Source of the DNA: Streptomyces sp. HUAS 15-9
Lineage (GTDB): Bacteria; Actinomycetota; Actinomycetes; Streptomycetales; Streptomycetaceae
NCBI RefSeq assembly: GCF_025642155.1
Contig: NZ_CP106798.1
Coordinates: 2,294,001 to 2,358,000, forward strand
Length of the DNA: 64,000 bases
Direction of reading: 5' to 3'
Both the position numbers and the translations under genes were made by a program. The notes under the pieces were generated by a model. That model made no database searches and was not told the DNA's origin. It saw only the letters and a program-made list of their open reading frames with translations. How positions within the stretch are numbered: position 1 is the first letter of the stretch; each line of letters begins with the position of its first letter. This document shows positions 47,655-57,293 of the stretch, one piece after another.

Positions 47655-48470
47655 ATGAGCAAGCGGAACAGCCAGGCGGCGAAGAATGCGGCCCGGGAGC
47701 GGCTGCGTCAGGAGCGCGAGAAGCAGGCCAAGCGCGCCAAGGTCAAGCGGCAGGTCATCGTGGCCTGCTCGGTGGTGGCCGTCATGGCCGCGGCGGGCGG
47801 CATCGGCTACGCCGTCGTCCAGGCCAACAAGCCCAGCTACTGGGAGGGCATGAAGGACGCCAAGGTCGTCGCCCCGGCCAACGCCACGGGCACGAACGGC
47901 ACCACGGTCGTCATCGGCAAGGACACCGCCAAGAAGACCCTCAAGGTCTACGAGGACCCGCGCTGCCCGGTGTGTGCCTCGTTCGAGCAGGCCGTCAGTT
48001 CGACCGTGAAGAAGGACGTCGACGGCGGCAAGTACAAGCTCCAGTTCATCAGCGGCACGTTCCTCGACACGCACGACAACGGCGAGGGTTCCAAGAACGC
48101 GCTCAGCGCACTGGGTGCCGCGCTCAACGTCAGCCCCGAGGCGTTCCTCGAGTACAAGACCGCGATGTACTCCGCGAAGTGGCACCCGGAAGAGACGACC
48201 GACACGTTCAAGGACGACAGCTACCTCATCAAGGTCGCCGACACCGTGCCCGCGCTGAAGGGCAACGCAAAGTTCCAGGACGCGGTCAAGAAGGGCACCT
48301 ACGACGCCTGGGCGATGGCCATGTCGAAGACCTTCGACGACAACAAGGACGGCGTGACGGGCACCCCGACCTTCGTCATGGACGGCAAGAAGCTCACGAC
48401 CTCGGACCCCAACCAGCCCTGGACAGTGGCCGAGTTCAACTCGGCGGTGGACGCGGCTCTGAAGGGCTGA
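47655..48470 (+). CDS. Membrane-anchored DsbA-like thioredoxin-fold protein, copy 2
   Basis: A 271-residue paralogue of the protein at 15585-16361 with the same plan: a basic N terminus (AKNAARERLRQEREKQAKR), a membrane helix (about 33-55), then a DsbA-like domain. The redox motif is CPVC at about 104-107 in YEDPRCPVCASFEQAV, and GTPTFVMDGKK carries the cis-proline. GGAG lies about nine bases before the ATG at 47655; an ATG at 47640 would add five residues. A hairpin follows the stop. It may act on exported proteins such as the PhoD phosphatase encoded next. Confidence 0.87.
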   Translation: MSKRNSQAAKNAARERLRQEREKQAKRAKVKRQVIVACSVVAVMAAAGGIGYAVVQANKPSYWEGMKDAKVVAPANATGTNGTTVVIGKDTAKKTLKVYEDPRCPVCASFEQAVSSTVKKDVDGGKYKLQFISGTFLDTHDNGEGSKNALSALGAALNVSPEAFLEYKTAMYSAKWHPEETTDTFKDDSYLIKVADTVPALKGNAKFQDAVKKGTYDAWAMAMSKTFDDNKDGVTGTPTFVMDGKKLTTSDPNQPWTVAEFNSAVDAALKG

Positions 48471-48512
48471 CGCCCCGTCCGACGGCCCGTCGGAATCTGA
48501 TCGCCGCATGAA

Positions 48513-48543
48513 AAGCGGGCGAATTTTCGACGTTCGCCCGCTT
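48513..48543 (+). terminator. Hairpin after the DsbA-like gene
   Basis: Arms AAGCGGGCGAA (48513-48523) and TTCGCCCGCTT (48533-48543) pair perfectly over 11 bases with a 9-base loop, 40 bases after the stop. The distal arm overlaps the PHO-box-like repeats. Confidence 0.65.
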
Positions 48544-48553
48544 CTCGCCTGTA
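48532..48553 (+). promoter_or_regulatory. Candidate PHO box upstream of phoD
   Basis: GTTCGCC (48532-48538) and TCTCGCC (48543-48549) are spaced exactly 11 bases, the period of PhoP direct repeat units (consensus GTTCACC). They match 6 and 4 of 7 positions. The site lies 24-44 bases before the phosphatase start, and PhoP control of a PhoD enzyme is expected. Overlap with a terminator arm weakens the call. Confidence 0.4.
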
Positions 48554-48573
48554 CCGATCAGTAACCTGATCGG
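48554..48573 (+). promoter_or_regulatory. Inverted repeat in the ribosome-binding region of phoD
   Basis: CCGATCAG-TAAC-CTGATCGG, a perfect 8-bp stem with a 4-base loop, ends 2 bases before the GTG start. No Shine-Dalgarno sequence is visible. It could be an operator or an RNA hairpin that limits translation. Confidence 0.55.
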
Positions 48574-48575
48574 CC

Positions 48576-50246
48576 GTGACTAGTCCATACAAGCCATCCG
48601 AGGCAGCCAAGCGCCTCAACTCGCTCTCGCCCCGCCGCCGTACGGTCGTCAAGGCCGCGGCGGCGACCGCTGTCCTGGCCGGACCGCTCGCCGCCGCGCT
48701 GCCGGCGCGCGCCGCCGACCAGGCCCCCGCCTTCCTGCACGGTGTCGCCTCCGGTGACCCGCTGCCCGACGGCATCCTGCTGTGGACCCGTGTGACCCCC
48801 ACCGCCGACGCGGTACCCGGCTCCGGGATCGGCCCGGACACCGAGGTGAGCTGGGTCGTCGCCACGGACAAGTCGCTGACGAACATCGTCGCCAAGGGGT
48901 CCACCACCGCGACCGCCGCCTCCGACCACACGGTAAAGGCCGACATCCGCGGCCTCGCCCCGGCCACCGACTACTGGTTCCGCTTCTCGGCAGGCGGTAC
49001 CGACTCCCCGGTGGCGCGTACCCGCACCGCGCCGGCGGCGGACGCGGCCGTGCCGGGCCTGCGCTTCGGTGTGGTCTCCTGCGCCAACTGGGAGGCGGGC
49101 TACTTCTCCTCCTACCGCCACCTCGCGGCCCGCAGCGACCTGGACGCCTGGCTCCACCTCGGCGACTACATCTACGAGTACGGCACCGGCGAGTACGGCA
49201 CGCGCGGCACCGTCGTGCGGCAGCACGCGCCCACCCACGAGATCCTCACGCTCGCCGACTACCGCACCCGGCACGGCAAGTACAAGACCGACCCGGACCT
49301 ACAGGCCCTGCACGCCAAGGCGCCGGTCGTGGCGATCTGGGACGACCACGAGTTCGCCAACGACTCCTGGTCCGGCGGCGCCGAGAACCACACCGAGGGC
49401 GCCGAGGGCGCCTGGAGTGCCCGTCAGGCGGCGGCCAAGCAGGCCTACTTCGAGTGGATGCCGGTCCGCCCGGCGATCGCGGGCACCACCTACCGCCGAC
49501 TGCGCTTCGGCAAGCTCGTCGACCTCTCGCTGCTGGACCTGCGGTCCTTCCGCTCCCAGCAGGTCAAGGTCGGCAACGGCTCGGTCGACGACCCCGACCG
49601 CACCATCACGGGCCGCGCGCAGCTCGACTGGCTGAAGGCCGGCCTGAAGGCCTCCGACACCACCTGGCGGCTGGTCGGCAACTCCGTGATGATCTCGCCG
49701 TTCTCCTTCGGCTCCCTCTCCGCCGATCTGCTCAAGCCGCTGGCCAAGCTGCTCGGGCTGCCGCAGGAGGGCATCGCCGCCAACACCGACCAGTGGGACG
49801 GCTACACCGACGACCGCCGCGAGCTGCTGGCCCACCTGCGCTCCAACGCCATCCGCAACACCGTCTTCCTGACCGGTGACATCCACATGGCGTGGGCCAA
49901 CGACGTGCCGGTGGACGCGGGCACCTACCCGCTGTCGGCCTCGGCCGCCACGGAGTTCGTGGTCACCTCGGTGACCTCCGACAACCTCGACGACATCCTC
50001 AAGGTCTCCGAGGGCTCCGTCTCCACGGTCGCCTCGCCGATCATCCGTGCCGCCAACCGGCACGTCCACTGGGTCGACACCGACCGCCACGGCTACGGCG
50101 TCCTGGACATCACCGCCGACCGCGCGCAGATGGACTACTACGTCCTGTCCGACCGCACCAATGCCGACGCCACCTCGTCCTGGGCGCGTTCGTACCGAAC
50201 GCGCACCGGCACGCAGAAGGTCGAGCGGACCTACGACCCGGTGTAA
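48576..50246 (+). CDS. phoD: PhoD-type alkaline phosphatase, Tat-exported
   Basis: A 556-residue secreted phosphodiesterase/phosphomonoesterase of the PhoD metallophosphatase family. Residues 20-46 are a Tat signal ([18 protein letters not shown], cleavage near ARA-AD). An Fn3-like PhoD N-terminal domain ([20 protein letters not shown]) precedes the catalytic domain with [45 protein letters not shown] and [13 protein letters not shown]. It depends on Fe3+/Ca2+ in known homologues. The GTG at 48576 lies directly after an inverted repeat. It scavenges phosphate under starvation. Confidence 0.93.
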   Translation: MTSPYKPSEAAKRLNSLSPRRRTVVKAAAATAVLAGPLAAALPARAADQAPAFLHGVASGDPLPDGILLWTRVTPTADAVPGSGIGPDTEVSWVVATDKSLTNIVAKGSTTATAASDHTVKADIRGLAPATDYWFRFSAGGTDSPVARTRTAPAADAAVPGLRFGVVSCANWEAGYFSSYRHLAARSDLDAWLHLGDYIYEYGTGEYGTRGTVVRQHAPTHEILTLADYRTRHGKYKTDPDLQALHAKAPVVAIWDDHEFANDSWSGGAENHTEGAEGAWSARQAAAKQAYFEWMPVRPAIAGTTYRRLRFGKLVDLSLLDLRSFRSQQVKVGNGSVDDPDRTITGRAQLDWLKAGLKASDTTWRLVGNSVMISPFSFGSLSADLLKPLAKLLGLPQEGIAANTDQWDGYTDDRRELLAHLRSNAIRNTVFLTGDIHMAWANDVPVDAGTYPLSASAATEFVVTSVTSDNLDDILKVSEGSVSTVASPIIRAANRHVHWVDTDRHGYGVLDITADRAQMDYYVLSDRTNADATSSWARSYRTRTGTQKVERTYDPV

Positions 50247-50350
50247 AAAGACCGACGCCCGGAGCAACCGAGAAGATCTTTCCAGCATCGAACACACTAG
50301 CGGGTCGCCCTACCTGGCGGCCCGCCAGGTCTGTTCATGATTGGAGTCAC

Positions 50351-50701
50351 ATGGCCACCCCCCAAGGTGTCTTGAAGAAGACCGCGACGATTGCCGCTGC
50401 CATGACGCTCGCCGGGCTCGCCTCCGTCGCTCAGGCGACGGAGGTCTCGGCAGCACCGGCCTTCGTCAATCTGACCGTGCTGGACAGGGGCGGTGCCCCC
50501 ATCTACGCGCAGCCCACCTCCTCGTCGCACAAGTTCCGCACGGTGCCGTTCAACACGACCCTGCGCATCCAGTGCTCGACCCGCCACACTCCCTCGGGGG
50601 CCCTGTGGTTCCGGCTCTACGACTCGATGCCGACGGCCTGGGTGTACTCCGGGCACTTCATGTCCTTGGTGCACAACCCCAAGGAGTGCTTCCCGGGCTG
50701 A
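50351..50701 (+). CDS. Small secreted SH3-like protein
   Basis: A 116-residue exported protein. Residues 1-35 form a signal peptide (LKKTATIAAAMTLAGLASV, cleavage near VSAAPA). The mature part of about 80 residues resembles a bacterial SH3 domain: LTVLDRGGAPIYAQPTSSS, GALWFRLYDS and AWVYSGHFM, with two cysteines (C75 region and the C-terminal CFPG) that could form a disulfide. TTGGAG precedes the ATG at 50351. It is about 100 bases after phoD and may share its phosphate control. Confidence 0.78.
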   Translation: MATPQGVLKKTATIAAAMTLAGLASVAQATEVSAAPAFVNLTVLDRGGAPIYAQPTSSSHKFRTVPFNTTLRIQCSTRHTPSGALWFRLYDSMPTAWVYSGHFMSLVHNPKECFPG

Positions 50702-50733
50702 GGCGGCGGCAGCTGCCGACCAGTCGGTCCGCG

Positions 50734-51312
50734 CTAGGCGGTCCGCAGACTGTCGAGGAAGCCGAGCGCCACCCGCCAGGTGGCCTCGGCGGCCTCCTCG
50801 TCGTAGTCCGGGAGGCCGGGATCGGTGTAGAGATGGCCCGCCCCGGCGTATCTGTAGACCTCCACATCGGCGCCCGCCCGGCCCATCTGCAGATACCAGG
50901 CGCTCAGCCAGTCGTCCGTCTCGAACGGGTCCGGCTCGGCCACATGCAGCTGGACCGGCAGCTCGTCCACCGAGGCGTTCGGCGCGATGTCCGACGTGCC
51001 GTGCAGGAGCAGCAGTCCGCGCGCCTTCTCGTCGCCGAGGGCCAGGGTCTGCGCGACGGAGGCGCCCAGCGAGAACCCGGCGTACACCAGCCCCCGCTCC
51101 GAGTAGGGCGCCGCCGCCAGGACCGCCCGCCTCAGCAGCTCGTCCTTGCCGATCTCCTCCTTGAAGGCCATGCCCTCCTCGACCGTCTCGAACGTGCGCC
51201 CCTCGAAGAGGTCCGGCGTCCACACCTCGTGCCCAGCGGCCCGCAGACGGTCCGCCGCCGCGCGCACCGCGGGCCCAAGGCCATAGGTCGAGTGAAAGAG
51301 CATGATGTTCAT
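50734..51312 (-). CDS. Dienelactone hydrolase-like alpha/beta hydrolase
   Basis: A 192-residue alpha/beta hydrolase of the dienelactone hydrolase type. The nucleophile elbow is YAGFSLGASVAQ with Ser where classical enzymes have Cys. DLFEGRTFETVEEGMAFK and the catalytic His region YAGAGHLYTDPGLPDYDEEA are present. Specific substrate unknown. The ATG at 51312 (MNIMLFHS) is used; the ATG at 51303 is equally possible. It is convergent with the small SH3-like gene and divergent from MscS. Confidence 0.85.
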   Translation of the reverse strand: MNIMLFHSTYGLGPAVRAAADRLRAAGHEVWTPDLFEGRTFETVEEGMAFKEEIGKDELLRRAVLAAAPYSERGLVYAGFSLGASVAQTLALGDEKARGLLLLHGTSDIAPNASVDELPVQLHVAEPDPFETDDWLSAWYLQMGRAGADVEVYRYAGAGHLYTDPGLPDYDEEAAEATWRVALGFLDSLRTA

Positions 51313-51419
51313 GAGGCCATCGTGCCAGCCGCCTGCGACAGCCCCGGACCACGGCCCTGCCCGTCCAGCTCCCGAACACACATGTTCGTGACCCCCCGGT
51401 GCCGGTTACGTTCGGGGGC

Positions 51420-52523
51420 ATGGAGAACGTACTGCGCCCTGTGATCGTGGTCGGCGGCGCCGTCGTCCTGACCGTGCTGATCGGGTGGGCCACGGATCTG
51501 CTGCTGCGCAAGGCCGACGAACGGCACAGCGAGACGCCTCTGTGGGGCCTGCTGCGCCGCGCCCGCGTCCCCTACCAGCTGGTGCTGTGCGCGGCCCTGC
51601 TCAGAGGCTCCTACGACCAGGCGGAACTGCTTCAGGAGCACCGAGTCGGCATCGGCCGGGCCCTGACCCTGGTGCTGATCGGGTCGGCGGCCTGGCTGGT
51701 GGTGCGCATCGCGGCGGCGGTCGTCGAAACCTCCTACAGCCGCTACGCCCGCGCGCACCGCGACCCGGCCCGGCTCCGCCGGGTCCGCACCCAGGTGTCG
51801 CTGATCATGCGCGTGGTCTCGGCGGTCGTCGGGGTGGTCGCCGTGGCCTCGATGCTGCTGACGTTCCCAGCGATGCGCGCGGCCGGCGCCTCGCTGCTGG
51901 CCTCCGCCGGCATCCTGGGCATCGTCGCCGGTGTCGCCGCGCAGTCCACGCTGGCCAATATGTTCGCGGGGCTGCAGATCGCCTTCGGCGACATGGTGCG
52001 GCTCGGCGACACCGTCGTGGTGGACGGCGAGTGGGGCACGGTCGAAGAGATCACGCTGACCTTTCTGACCGTACGCACCTGGGACGAGCGCCGGATCACC
52101 ATGCCCGTGTCGTACTTCACCTCCAAACCCTTCGAGAACTGGTCCCGCGGCACCCCGCAGATGACCGGGATCGTGTTCTGGCACCTCGACCACTCGGCAC
52201 CCGTCGAGGCGATGCGCGAGAAGCTCCGGGACCTGCTGCGCGAGTGTCCGGCGTGGGACGGCCGTGACTACTCGCTCGCGGTCACCGACTCCACGCCGAA
52301 CACCCTGCAGGTACGCGCGCTGGTGACCGCCAAGGACGCGGACGACGTGTGGACCGTGCGGGTCACGGTCCGCGAGCAGATGATCCGCTGGCTGTGCGCG
52401 GAGCATCCGTACGCGCTGCCCCGGGTCAACACCGCGGACGCGGTCCTGCCGCCGGGCGGCATCCCCTCCCCGGACGGCGCGCCGCGCCGGGCGCACGAGC
52501 CACCGCGTACCGGCAGGGGGTGA
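51420..52523 (+). CDS. MscS family mechanosensitive channel
   Basis: A 367-residue small-conductance mechanosensitive channel that releases solutes during hypo-osmotic shock. Four membrane helices occur (about 8-24, 50-65, 80-100 and 120-150), then the pore helix and MscS signature SAGILGIVAGVAAQSTLANMF-like region (GILGIVAGVAAQS, LANMFAGLQIAFGD), and the beta domain RLGDTVVVDGEWGTVEEITL. The cytoplasmic domain ends in a Pro/Arg-rich tail. GGGGG precedes the ATG at 51420. Confidence 0.93.
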   Translation: MENVLRPVIVVGGAVVLTVLIGWATDLLLRKADERHSETPLWGLLRRARVPYQLVLCAALLRGSYDQAELLQEHRVGIGRALTLVLIGSAAWLVVRIAAAVVETSYSRYARAHRDPARLRRVRTQVSLIMRVVSAVVGVVAVASMLLTFPAMRAAGASLLASAGILGIVAGVAAQSTLANMFAGLQIAFGDMVRLGDTVVVDGEWGTVEEITLTFLTVRTWDERRITMPVSYFTSKPFENWSRGTPQMTGIVFWHLDHSAPVEAMREKLRDLLRECPAWDGRDYSLAVTDSTPNTLQVRALVTAKDADDVWTVRVTVREQMIRWLCAEHPYALPRVNTADAVLPPGGIPSPDGAPRRAHEPPRTGRG

Positions 52524-52586
52524 ACCCCGTGTGTGGGTGTGCCCCGGTGAACCCCGTGAACCCCTCCTTCATCGGATCCACTGCTG

Positions 52587-53327
52587 TCAGTGACCTCGTT
52601 CGGCGCCCCCGTTGACCTGGATGATCTGCGAGGTGATGTGCCCGGCCAGCGGGGAGGCCAGCCAGTGCAGGGTGGCGGCGACGTCCCCGGGGGTGCCGGC
52701 CCGGCCGGTGGACGTCTCGGCGACGAGCCGTTCCCGTCTCTCCTCCTCGATGGGTCCGCCGAAGAAGTCGGTGTCCTCGACATAGCCCGGCGCCACCACG
52801 TTCACAGTGACACCGCGCGGCCCCAGCTCCCGGGCCAGGTCATGGGCGTAGGGGTGGAGGGCGGCCTTGGAGGCGGCGTAGGCCCCGCTGCCCGAGCCGC
52901 GGAAGGCGGCTATGGAGCTCAGGAACAGCACCCGGCCTCCCGGGTCGGCCAGCCGGTCCTTGAGCGCCTCCGTGAGCAGCACGGCGGTGAGGGTGTTGAG
53001 CCGGAAGTTGACACCCCAGGCATGTGCGAGGGCGTCGAGCGGATCGTCGGTCGCGGGCGCGGGCTCCAGTCCCCCGTTGCCCCCGGCGCTGTGCACGAGC
53101 ACGTCCACGGTGCCCAGTTCCTCGGCGACGAACCGGGCCACGCCCCGCACGTCCGCCGGGTCGCCGAGGTCGGCCGCACGGGTGAGTGCCCCGGGCACCC
53201 CGGCCTTCTCCAGCACCTCCGCGCGCCGCCCGAGGAGCAGCACCCGGTCCCCGTCCGCCGCGAAGACCCGCGCCGTCGCGAGCCCGATCCCCGTACCGCC
53301 ACCACTGATCACAATGTTGCGAGCCAT
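52587..53327 (-). CDS. Short-chain dehydrogenase/reductase
   Basis: A 246-residue classical SDR, an NAD(P)-dependent oxidoreductase. The cofactor motif GGGTGIGLATAR is at residues 9-20, VDVLVHSAGGNGG supplies the NNAG-like loop, and SSIAAFRGSGSGAYAASKAAL contains the catalytic Ser-Tyr-Lys set. PGYVEDTDFFGGPIE and a C-terminal IIQVNGGAERGH are typical. Substrate unknown. The ATG at 53327 is the only start consistent with the Rossmann fold. Convergent with mscS. Confidence 0.92.
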   Translation of the reverse strand: MARNIVISGGGTGIGLATARVFAADGDRVLLLGRRAEVLEKAGVPGALTRAADLGDPADVRGVARFVAEELGTVDVLVHSAGGNGGLEPAPATDDPLDALAHAWGVNFRLNTLTAVLLTEALKDRLADPGGRVLFLSSIAAFRGSGSGAYAASKAALHPYAHDLARELGPRGVTVNVVAPGYVEDTDFFGGPIEEERRERLVAETSTGRAGTPGDVAATLHWLASPLAGHITSQIIQVNGGAERGH

Positions 53328-53445
53328 GATCCGAGAGTACGAGCGCCACGACGACCCGGCCTCCGGATATCCACAGCGGCCGTGTGTTCGTATGACCGCC
53401 ATCGCGTCGGGTGTGCGGCCGTCGTGGGGACGGCGTCGCGCGCCC

Positions 53446-55032
53446 TCAGCGCAGACTGCGCACATCCAGATGCCGAAGCACCCGGTCCACGATCTCCGGA
53501 TCCGCCCCCGGCTCGCTCCGCGCCGCCAGCACCTCGTGGCGCGCCGCGCTCAGCATCTCCCCCTGGATCCGCCGCACCCGCCTCAGCTTCCGGACCCGCA
53601 GCTGGTGGGCCTCCCGCCGCTCCTCCTCGCCCATGTCCGGGCTGATCCGCACCCCGATGTCGTAGGCGCTGCGCAGCATCTGCTCGGACAGGTCCTCCGA
53701 CAGGTCCTCGACCTGCTCGATCTCCCGGAGCCTGCGCTTGGCCGCCTTCGCCGCCCGCACGGCCAGCCGCTTCTCGAACTCCTTCTCCCGCTCGTTGTCG
53801 GCCCGCACCCCCAGCCGCTTCACGAGCCACGGCAGGGTCAGCCCCTGCAGCACCAGCGTCGCCATGATCACCCCGAACGCGATGAACACGATCTCGTCCC
53901 GGTCGGGGAAGCCGGACCCGGCGTCGGTCTTCAGCGGGATGGCCAGCGCCAGCGCCACCGAGGCCACCCCGCGCATCCCCGACCACCACATGACGACCGT
54001 CTCCCGCCAGCTCATCGGAATGTCCTCGTCGTAGTCCCGCTTGGCGTGCAGCCGCTTGGTCAGCCAGGTGGCCGGGAGCAGCCACACCAGCCGTACGAAC
54101 ACCACCACGGCCACGACGGTGCCCGCCCAGCCCAGCATCTCGCCCCACCGCCCGGACGCCGTGCGGATCGCGTTGTGCAGCTCCAGGCCGATCAGCCCGA
54201 ACGCGACCCCGGTGACGAGCGTGTCCACGATGTCCCAGAACGTGTGCCCGGCAAGCCGTGTCATCACGTCGTCGGCGCCCAGGGCGTACTCGGCCAGGAA
54301 CAGCGCGGCGGTGAGCACGGCGAGGACCCCGGACCCGTGCCATTCTTCCGCGAGCACGTAGGACGCGTACGGCACCAGCAGGGTCAGACCGATCTGCAGG
54401 GTCGGGTCCCCCAGCAGGTCGAGCAGCTTGTTCGCGCCCCAGCCCAGCGCGAGCCCCACGGCCACGGCGACCACCGCGGACAGCACGAGGTCGAGACCGG
54501 CCCGCCACGGCGAGAATGTGCCGCTGACGACGGCGGCGATCGCCACGTGGTAGAGCACGATCGCCGTGACGTCGTTGAACAGCCCCTCGCCCTCCAGGAT
54601 CGACACCAGCCGGCGCGGCAGCCCGAGCTGCCCCGCGACGGCGGTGGCGGCCACCGGGTCGGGCGGAGCCACCAGCGCGCCCAGCGCCACGGCGGCGGCC
54701 ATCGACAGCCCCGGCACGATCGCCCCGGCGACGGCGGCCACACTCGCCGTGGTGACGAACACGAGGGCCACGGCCAGCAGGAAGATCGGCCGTTTGTTGG
54801 CCGCGAACTGCCGCCACGAGGTCCGTCGCACCGCCGCGTACAGCAGGGGCGGCAGCAGCAGCGGCAGGATCAGCTCGGGCGGGAAGTCCACGTTCGGCAC
54901 GAAGTCGGCCACCGCGAGGGCGATGCCGAGCAGCGTCATGAGCACCGGAGCGGGCAGTCCCAGCCGGTCCCCCACCGGCACGCTCACCAGGGCCCCCAGC
55001 AGCAACACGAACAACAGGGCCAACTGATCCAC
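53446..55032 (-). CDS. Na+/H+ antiporter, CPA1/NhaP type
   Basis: A 528-residue cation/proton antiporter with about 12 helices. APPDPVAATAVAGQLGLP and EGEGLFNDVTAIVLYH carry the conserved ND motif, and WSGMRGVASVALALAIPL is the family signature. The C-terminal 130 residues are soluble, highly charged and helical (NEREKEFEKRLAVRAAKAAK, EQVEDLSEDLSEQML), a probable regulatory domain. The GTG at 55032 is chosen; it is separated from the GNAT gene by about 110 bases. Confidence 0.93.
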   Translation of the reverse strand: MDQLALLFVLLLGALVSVPVGDRLGLPAPVLMTLLGIALAVADFVPNVDFPPELILPLLLPPLLYAAVRRTSWRQFAANKRPIFLLAVALVFVTTASVAAVAGAIVPGLSMAAAVALGALVAPPDPVAATAVAGQLGLPRRLVSILEGEGLFNDVTAIVLYHVAIAAVVSGTFSPWRAGLDLVLSAVVAVAVGLALGWGANKLLDLLGDPTLQIGLTLLVPYASYVLAEEWHGSGVLAVLTAALFLAEYALGADDVMTRLAGHTFWDIVDTLVTGVAFGLIGLELHNAIRTASGRWGEMLGWAGTVVAVVVFVRLVWLLPATWLTKRLHAKRDYDEDIPMSWRETVVMWWSGMRGVASVALALAIPLKTDAGSGFPDRDEIVFIAFGVIMATLVLQGLTLPWLVKRLGVRADNEREKEFEKRLAVRAAKAAKRRLREIEQVEDLSEDLSEQMLRSAYDIGVRISPDMGEEERREAHQLRVRKLRRVRRIQGEMLSAARHEVLAARSEPGADPEIVDRVLRHLDVRSLR

Positions 55033-55141
55033 GGGCGGCGCTCCGGGAGTCGACGATCACGCAGCAGGCCTCAAGCCTGCCACGGCCGCCTCGGCACCGG
55101 CCTGTCGGCGGCCCCGGCCGGTACGTCGCCGGCCCCGGGCG

Positions 55142-55609
55142 CTACAGGGAGCGCCGCATCGCCCGGTGCGGGATCCCCGCCTCCTGGTACTCCGGGCCGT
55201 ACGCCTCGTACCCGAGCCGCTCGTAGAAGCCCAGCGCGTGCGTCTGGGCGTGCAGGTCCAGCGCCGTCAGCCCACGCGCGCGTGCCGCCTCCTCGATGGC
55301 CCGCACGAGCGCGACACCGACGCCCAGCCCACGCGCCTCCCGTGCGACGGCGAGCCGCCCCAGGGAGCCCACCGACGGGTCGCCGCCGGTCTTCGAAGCG
55401 GCCGCCTCGCCGGACAGCAGCCGCCCGGTGCCGAGCGGCACGCCGTCCTCCCGGACGGCCAGCACATGCACGGCCACGGCGTCGTACTCGTCGTACTCGA
55501 TGTCCTGCGGGACGCGCTGCTCGACGACGAAGACCTCCTTGCGCACCGCGAAGCACGCCTCGCGATCGGCCGGGTCGTCGGCGATCCGCACGGTGCAGGC
55601 GGCACTCAT
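55142..55609 (-). CDS. GNAT family N-acetyltransferase
   Basis: A 155-residue acyl-CoA acyltransferase of the ElaA/GNAT type. [19 protein letters not shown] in the N-terminal half and the acetyl-CoA loop [24 protein letters not shown] are clear, followed by [22 protein letters not shown]. Substrate unknown. The ATG at 55609 overlaps the stop of the pseudouridine synthase gene (ATGA), so they are co-translated. Confidence 0.9.
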   Translation of the reverse strand: MSAACTVRIADDPADREACFAVRKEVFVVEQRVPQDIEYDEYDAVAVHVLAVREDGVPLGTGRLLSGEAAASKTGGDPSVGSLGRLAVAREARGLGVGVALVRAIEEAARARGLTALDLHAQTHALGFYERLGYEAYGPEYQEAGIPHRAMRRSL

Positions 55610-56550
55610 GCCCAGGTCTCCTCGCGGACCTGGTCCAGGGCCTGCTGAAGGTCCTCGGGGTAGTCGCACTCGAACTCGACCCACTGCCCGTCCCCGGGGT
55701 GCTCGAAGCCGAGCCGGACGGCGTGCAGCCACTGGCGGGTGAGGCGGAGCCGCTTGGCGAGGGTCGGGTCGGCGCCATAGGTCAGGTCGCCGACGCAGGG
55801 GTGGCGGTGGGCGGCCATGTGGACGCGGATCTGGTGGGTGCGGCCGGTCTCCAGCTTCACGTCGAGCAGGGAGGCGGCGCGGAAGGCCTCGATGAGGTCG
55901 TAGTGCGTCACGGAGGGCTTGCCGTCGGCCGTGACCGCCCACTTGTAGTCGTGGTTGGGATGGCGGCCGATGGGCGCGTCGATGGTGCCGCTGGTCGGGT
56001 CGGGGTGGCCCTGGACGAGCGTGTGGTAGCGCTTGTCGACCGTGCGCTCCTTGAACTGGCGCTTGAGCGACGTGTACGCGTACTCGGACTTGGCGACCAC
56101 CATCAGGCCGGAGGTGCCGACGTCGAGGCGGTGCACGATGCCCTGGCGCTCCGCGGCGCCCGAGGTGGAGATCCGGTAGCCGGCGGCGGCCAGGCCGCCG
56201 ATCACGGTCGGTCCGCTCCAGCCCGGCGACGGGTGCGCGGCGACGCCGACCGGCTTGACGATCACGACCACGTCATCGTCGTCGTGCACGATCTCCATGC
56301 CCTCGACCGGCTCGGCCACCACCTGCACCGGCGCGGGCGCCTGCGGCATCTCGACCTCGAGCCAGGCGCCGCCGCGCACCCGCTCGGACTTGCCGACCAC
56401 CGAGCCGTCGACCTGCACCTTGCCTGCTGCGGCGAGCTCCGCCGCCTTCGTACGGGAGAAGCCGAACATGCGGGAGATGGCGGCGTCGACGCGCTCGCCC
56501 TCCAGGCCGTCGGGCACGGGCAGGGTACGGATCTCGGGAATCGTGCTCAC
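55606..56550 (-). CDS. rluD: RluD-type 23S rRNA pseudouridine synthase
   Basis: A 314-residue RluA-family pseudouridine synthase. An S4 RNA-binding domain (about residues 15-75, with [20 protein letters not shown]) is followed by the catalytic core with D143 in [19 protein letters not shown] and the RGxRPL-like [25 protein letters not shown] and [11 protein letters not shown] fit RluD. It modifies 23S rRNA helix 69 in homologues. The GTG start is at 56550. Operon lspA-rluD-GNAT. Confidence 0.93.
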   Translation of the reverse strand: MSTIPEIRTLPVPDGLEGERVDAAISRMFGFSRTKAAELAAAGKVQVDGSVVGKSERVRGGAWLEVEMPQAPAPVQVVAEPVEGMEIVHDDDDVVVIVKPVGVAAHPSPGWSGPTVIGGLAAAGYRISTSGAAERQGIVHRLDVGTSGLMVVAKSEYAYTSLKRQFKERTVDKRYHTLVQGHPDPTSGTIDAPIGRHPNHDYKWAVTADGKPSVTHYDLIEAFRAASLLDVKLETGRTHQIRVHMAAHRHPCVGDLTYGADPTLAKRLRLTRQWLHAVRLGFEHPGDGQWVEFECDYPEDLQQALDQVREETWA

Positions 56551-56602
56551 CCGTCGAGTATGCCGGACGGGTGAGACAGCCCCGTACGAGAGCGCCGCGG
56601 CC

Positions 56603-57226
56603 TCAGTCCTTGTGGACGGTGCCGTCCGGGTCCAGACCGCGGAAGGACAGCAGCACGATCAGGATGCCGCCGCAGACGATCGCCGAGTCGGCCAGGTTGA
56701 AGACCGCGAAGCCCTTGGGCGCGATGAAGTCGACGACCTCGCCCTCGAAGAGTCCCGGCGACCGGAAGATCCGGTCGGTGAGGTTGCCGAGCGCACCGCC
56801 GAGCAGCAGACCGAGCGCGATCGCCCAGGGCAGGCTGTAGAGCTTGCGGGCGAGGCGGATGATCACCACGATCACGGCGGCCGCGATCACCGTGAAGATG
56901 ATCGTGAAGGCCTGTCCGAAGCCGAAGGCCGCACCGGGGTTGCGCAGGGCGTTGAGCTCCAGCCAGTCCCCGACGAGCTTGATCGGCGCGTGGTGCTCCA
57001 GCCTCGCGACCACGAGCATCTTGCTGATCAGGTCGAGGGCGTACGCGAATGCGGCCACCGCGAACAGCACCGCGATCCGGCGCCTGCCCCGGGGCCGCTC
57101 GGCCACGGTCCCCCGCTCGTCCGCGCCGGACGCACCGGAGACCACGGGCGCGCCGGCCGCTGCCGCCCGGTCGCCTCCGTCGTCCGGGGTGTCCGGCGTA
57201 CCGATGATGCGCTCCGCCTCTGCCAC
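56603..57226 (-). CDS. lspA: Lipoprotein signal peptidase II
   Basis: LspA cleaves the signal peptide of diacylated prolipoproteins after Lgt action. The 207-residue protein has four membrane helices and the aspartyl-protease motifs [33 protein letters not shown] and [12 protein letters not shown]. The N-terminal 45 residues are a cytoplasmic low-complexity extension ([17 protein letters not shown]). The GTG at 57226 is used. Followed after 52 bases by rluD. Confidence 0.95.
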   Translation of the reverse strand: MAEAERIIGTPDTPDDGGDRAAAAGAPVVSGASGADERGTVAERPRGRRRIAVLFAVAAFAYALDLISKMLVVARLEHHAPIKLVGDWLELNALRNPGAAFGFGQAFTIIFTVIAAAVIVVIIRLARKLYSLPWAIALGLLLGGALGNLTDRIFRSPGLFEGEVVDFIAPKGFAVFNLADSAIVCGGILIVLLSFRGLDPDGTVHKD

Positions 57227-57293
57227 GTGAGTCCCTCAACCTAGGTGCCTGACTGAGGACGAGACTACGGCACGCCTCGGACGACCCCTGTGC

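Noticed and set aside
52519..52566. GGTGAAC repeats resembling an inverted PHO box
   Set aside because: They lie between the 3' ends of convergent mscS and SDR genes and the spacing is not a regular 11 bases.
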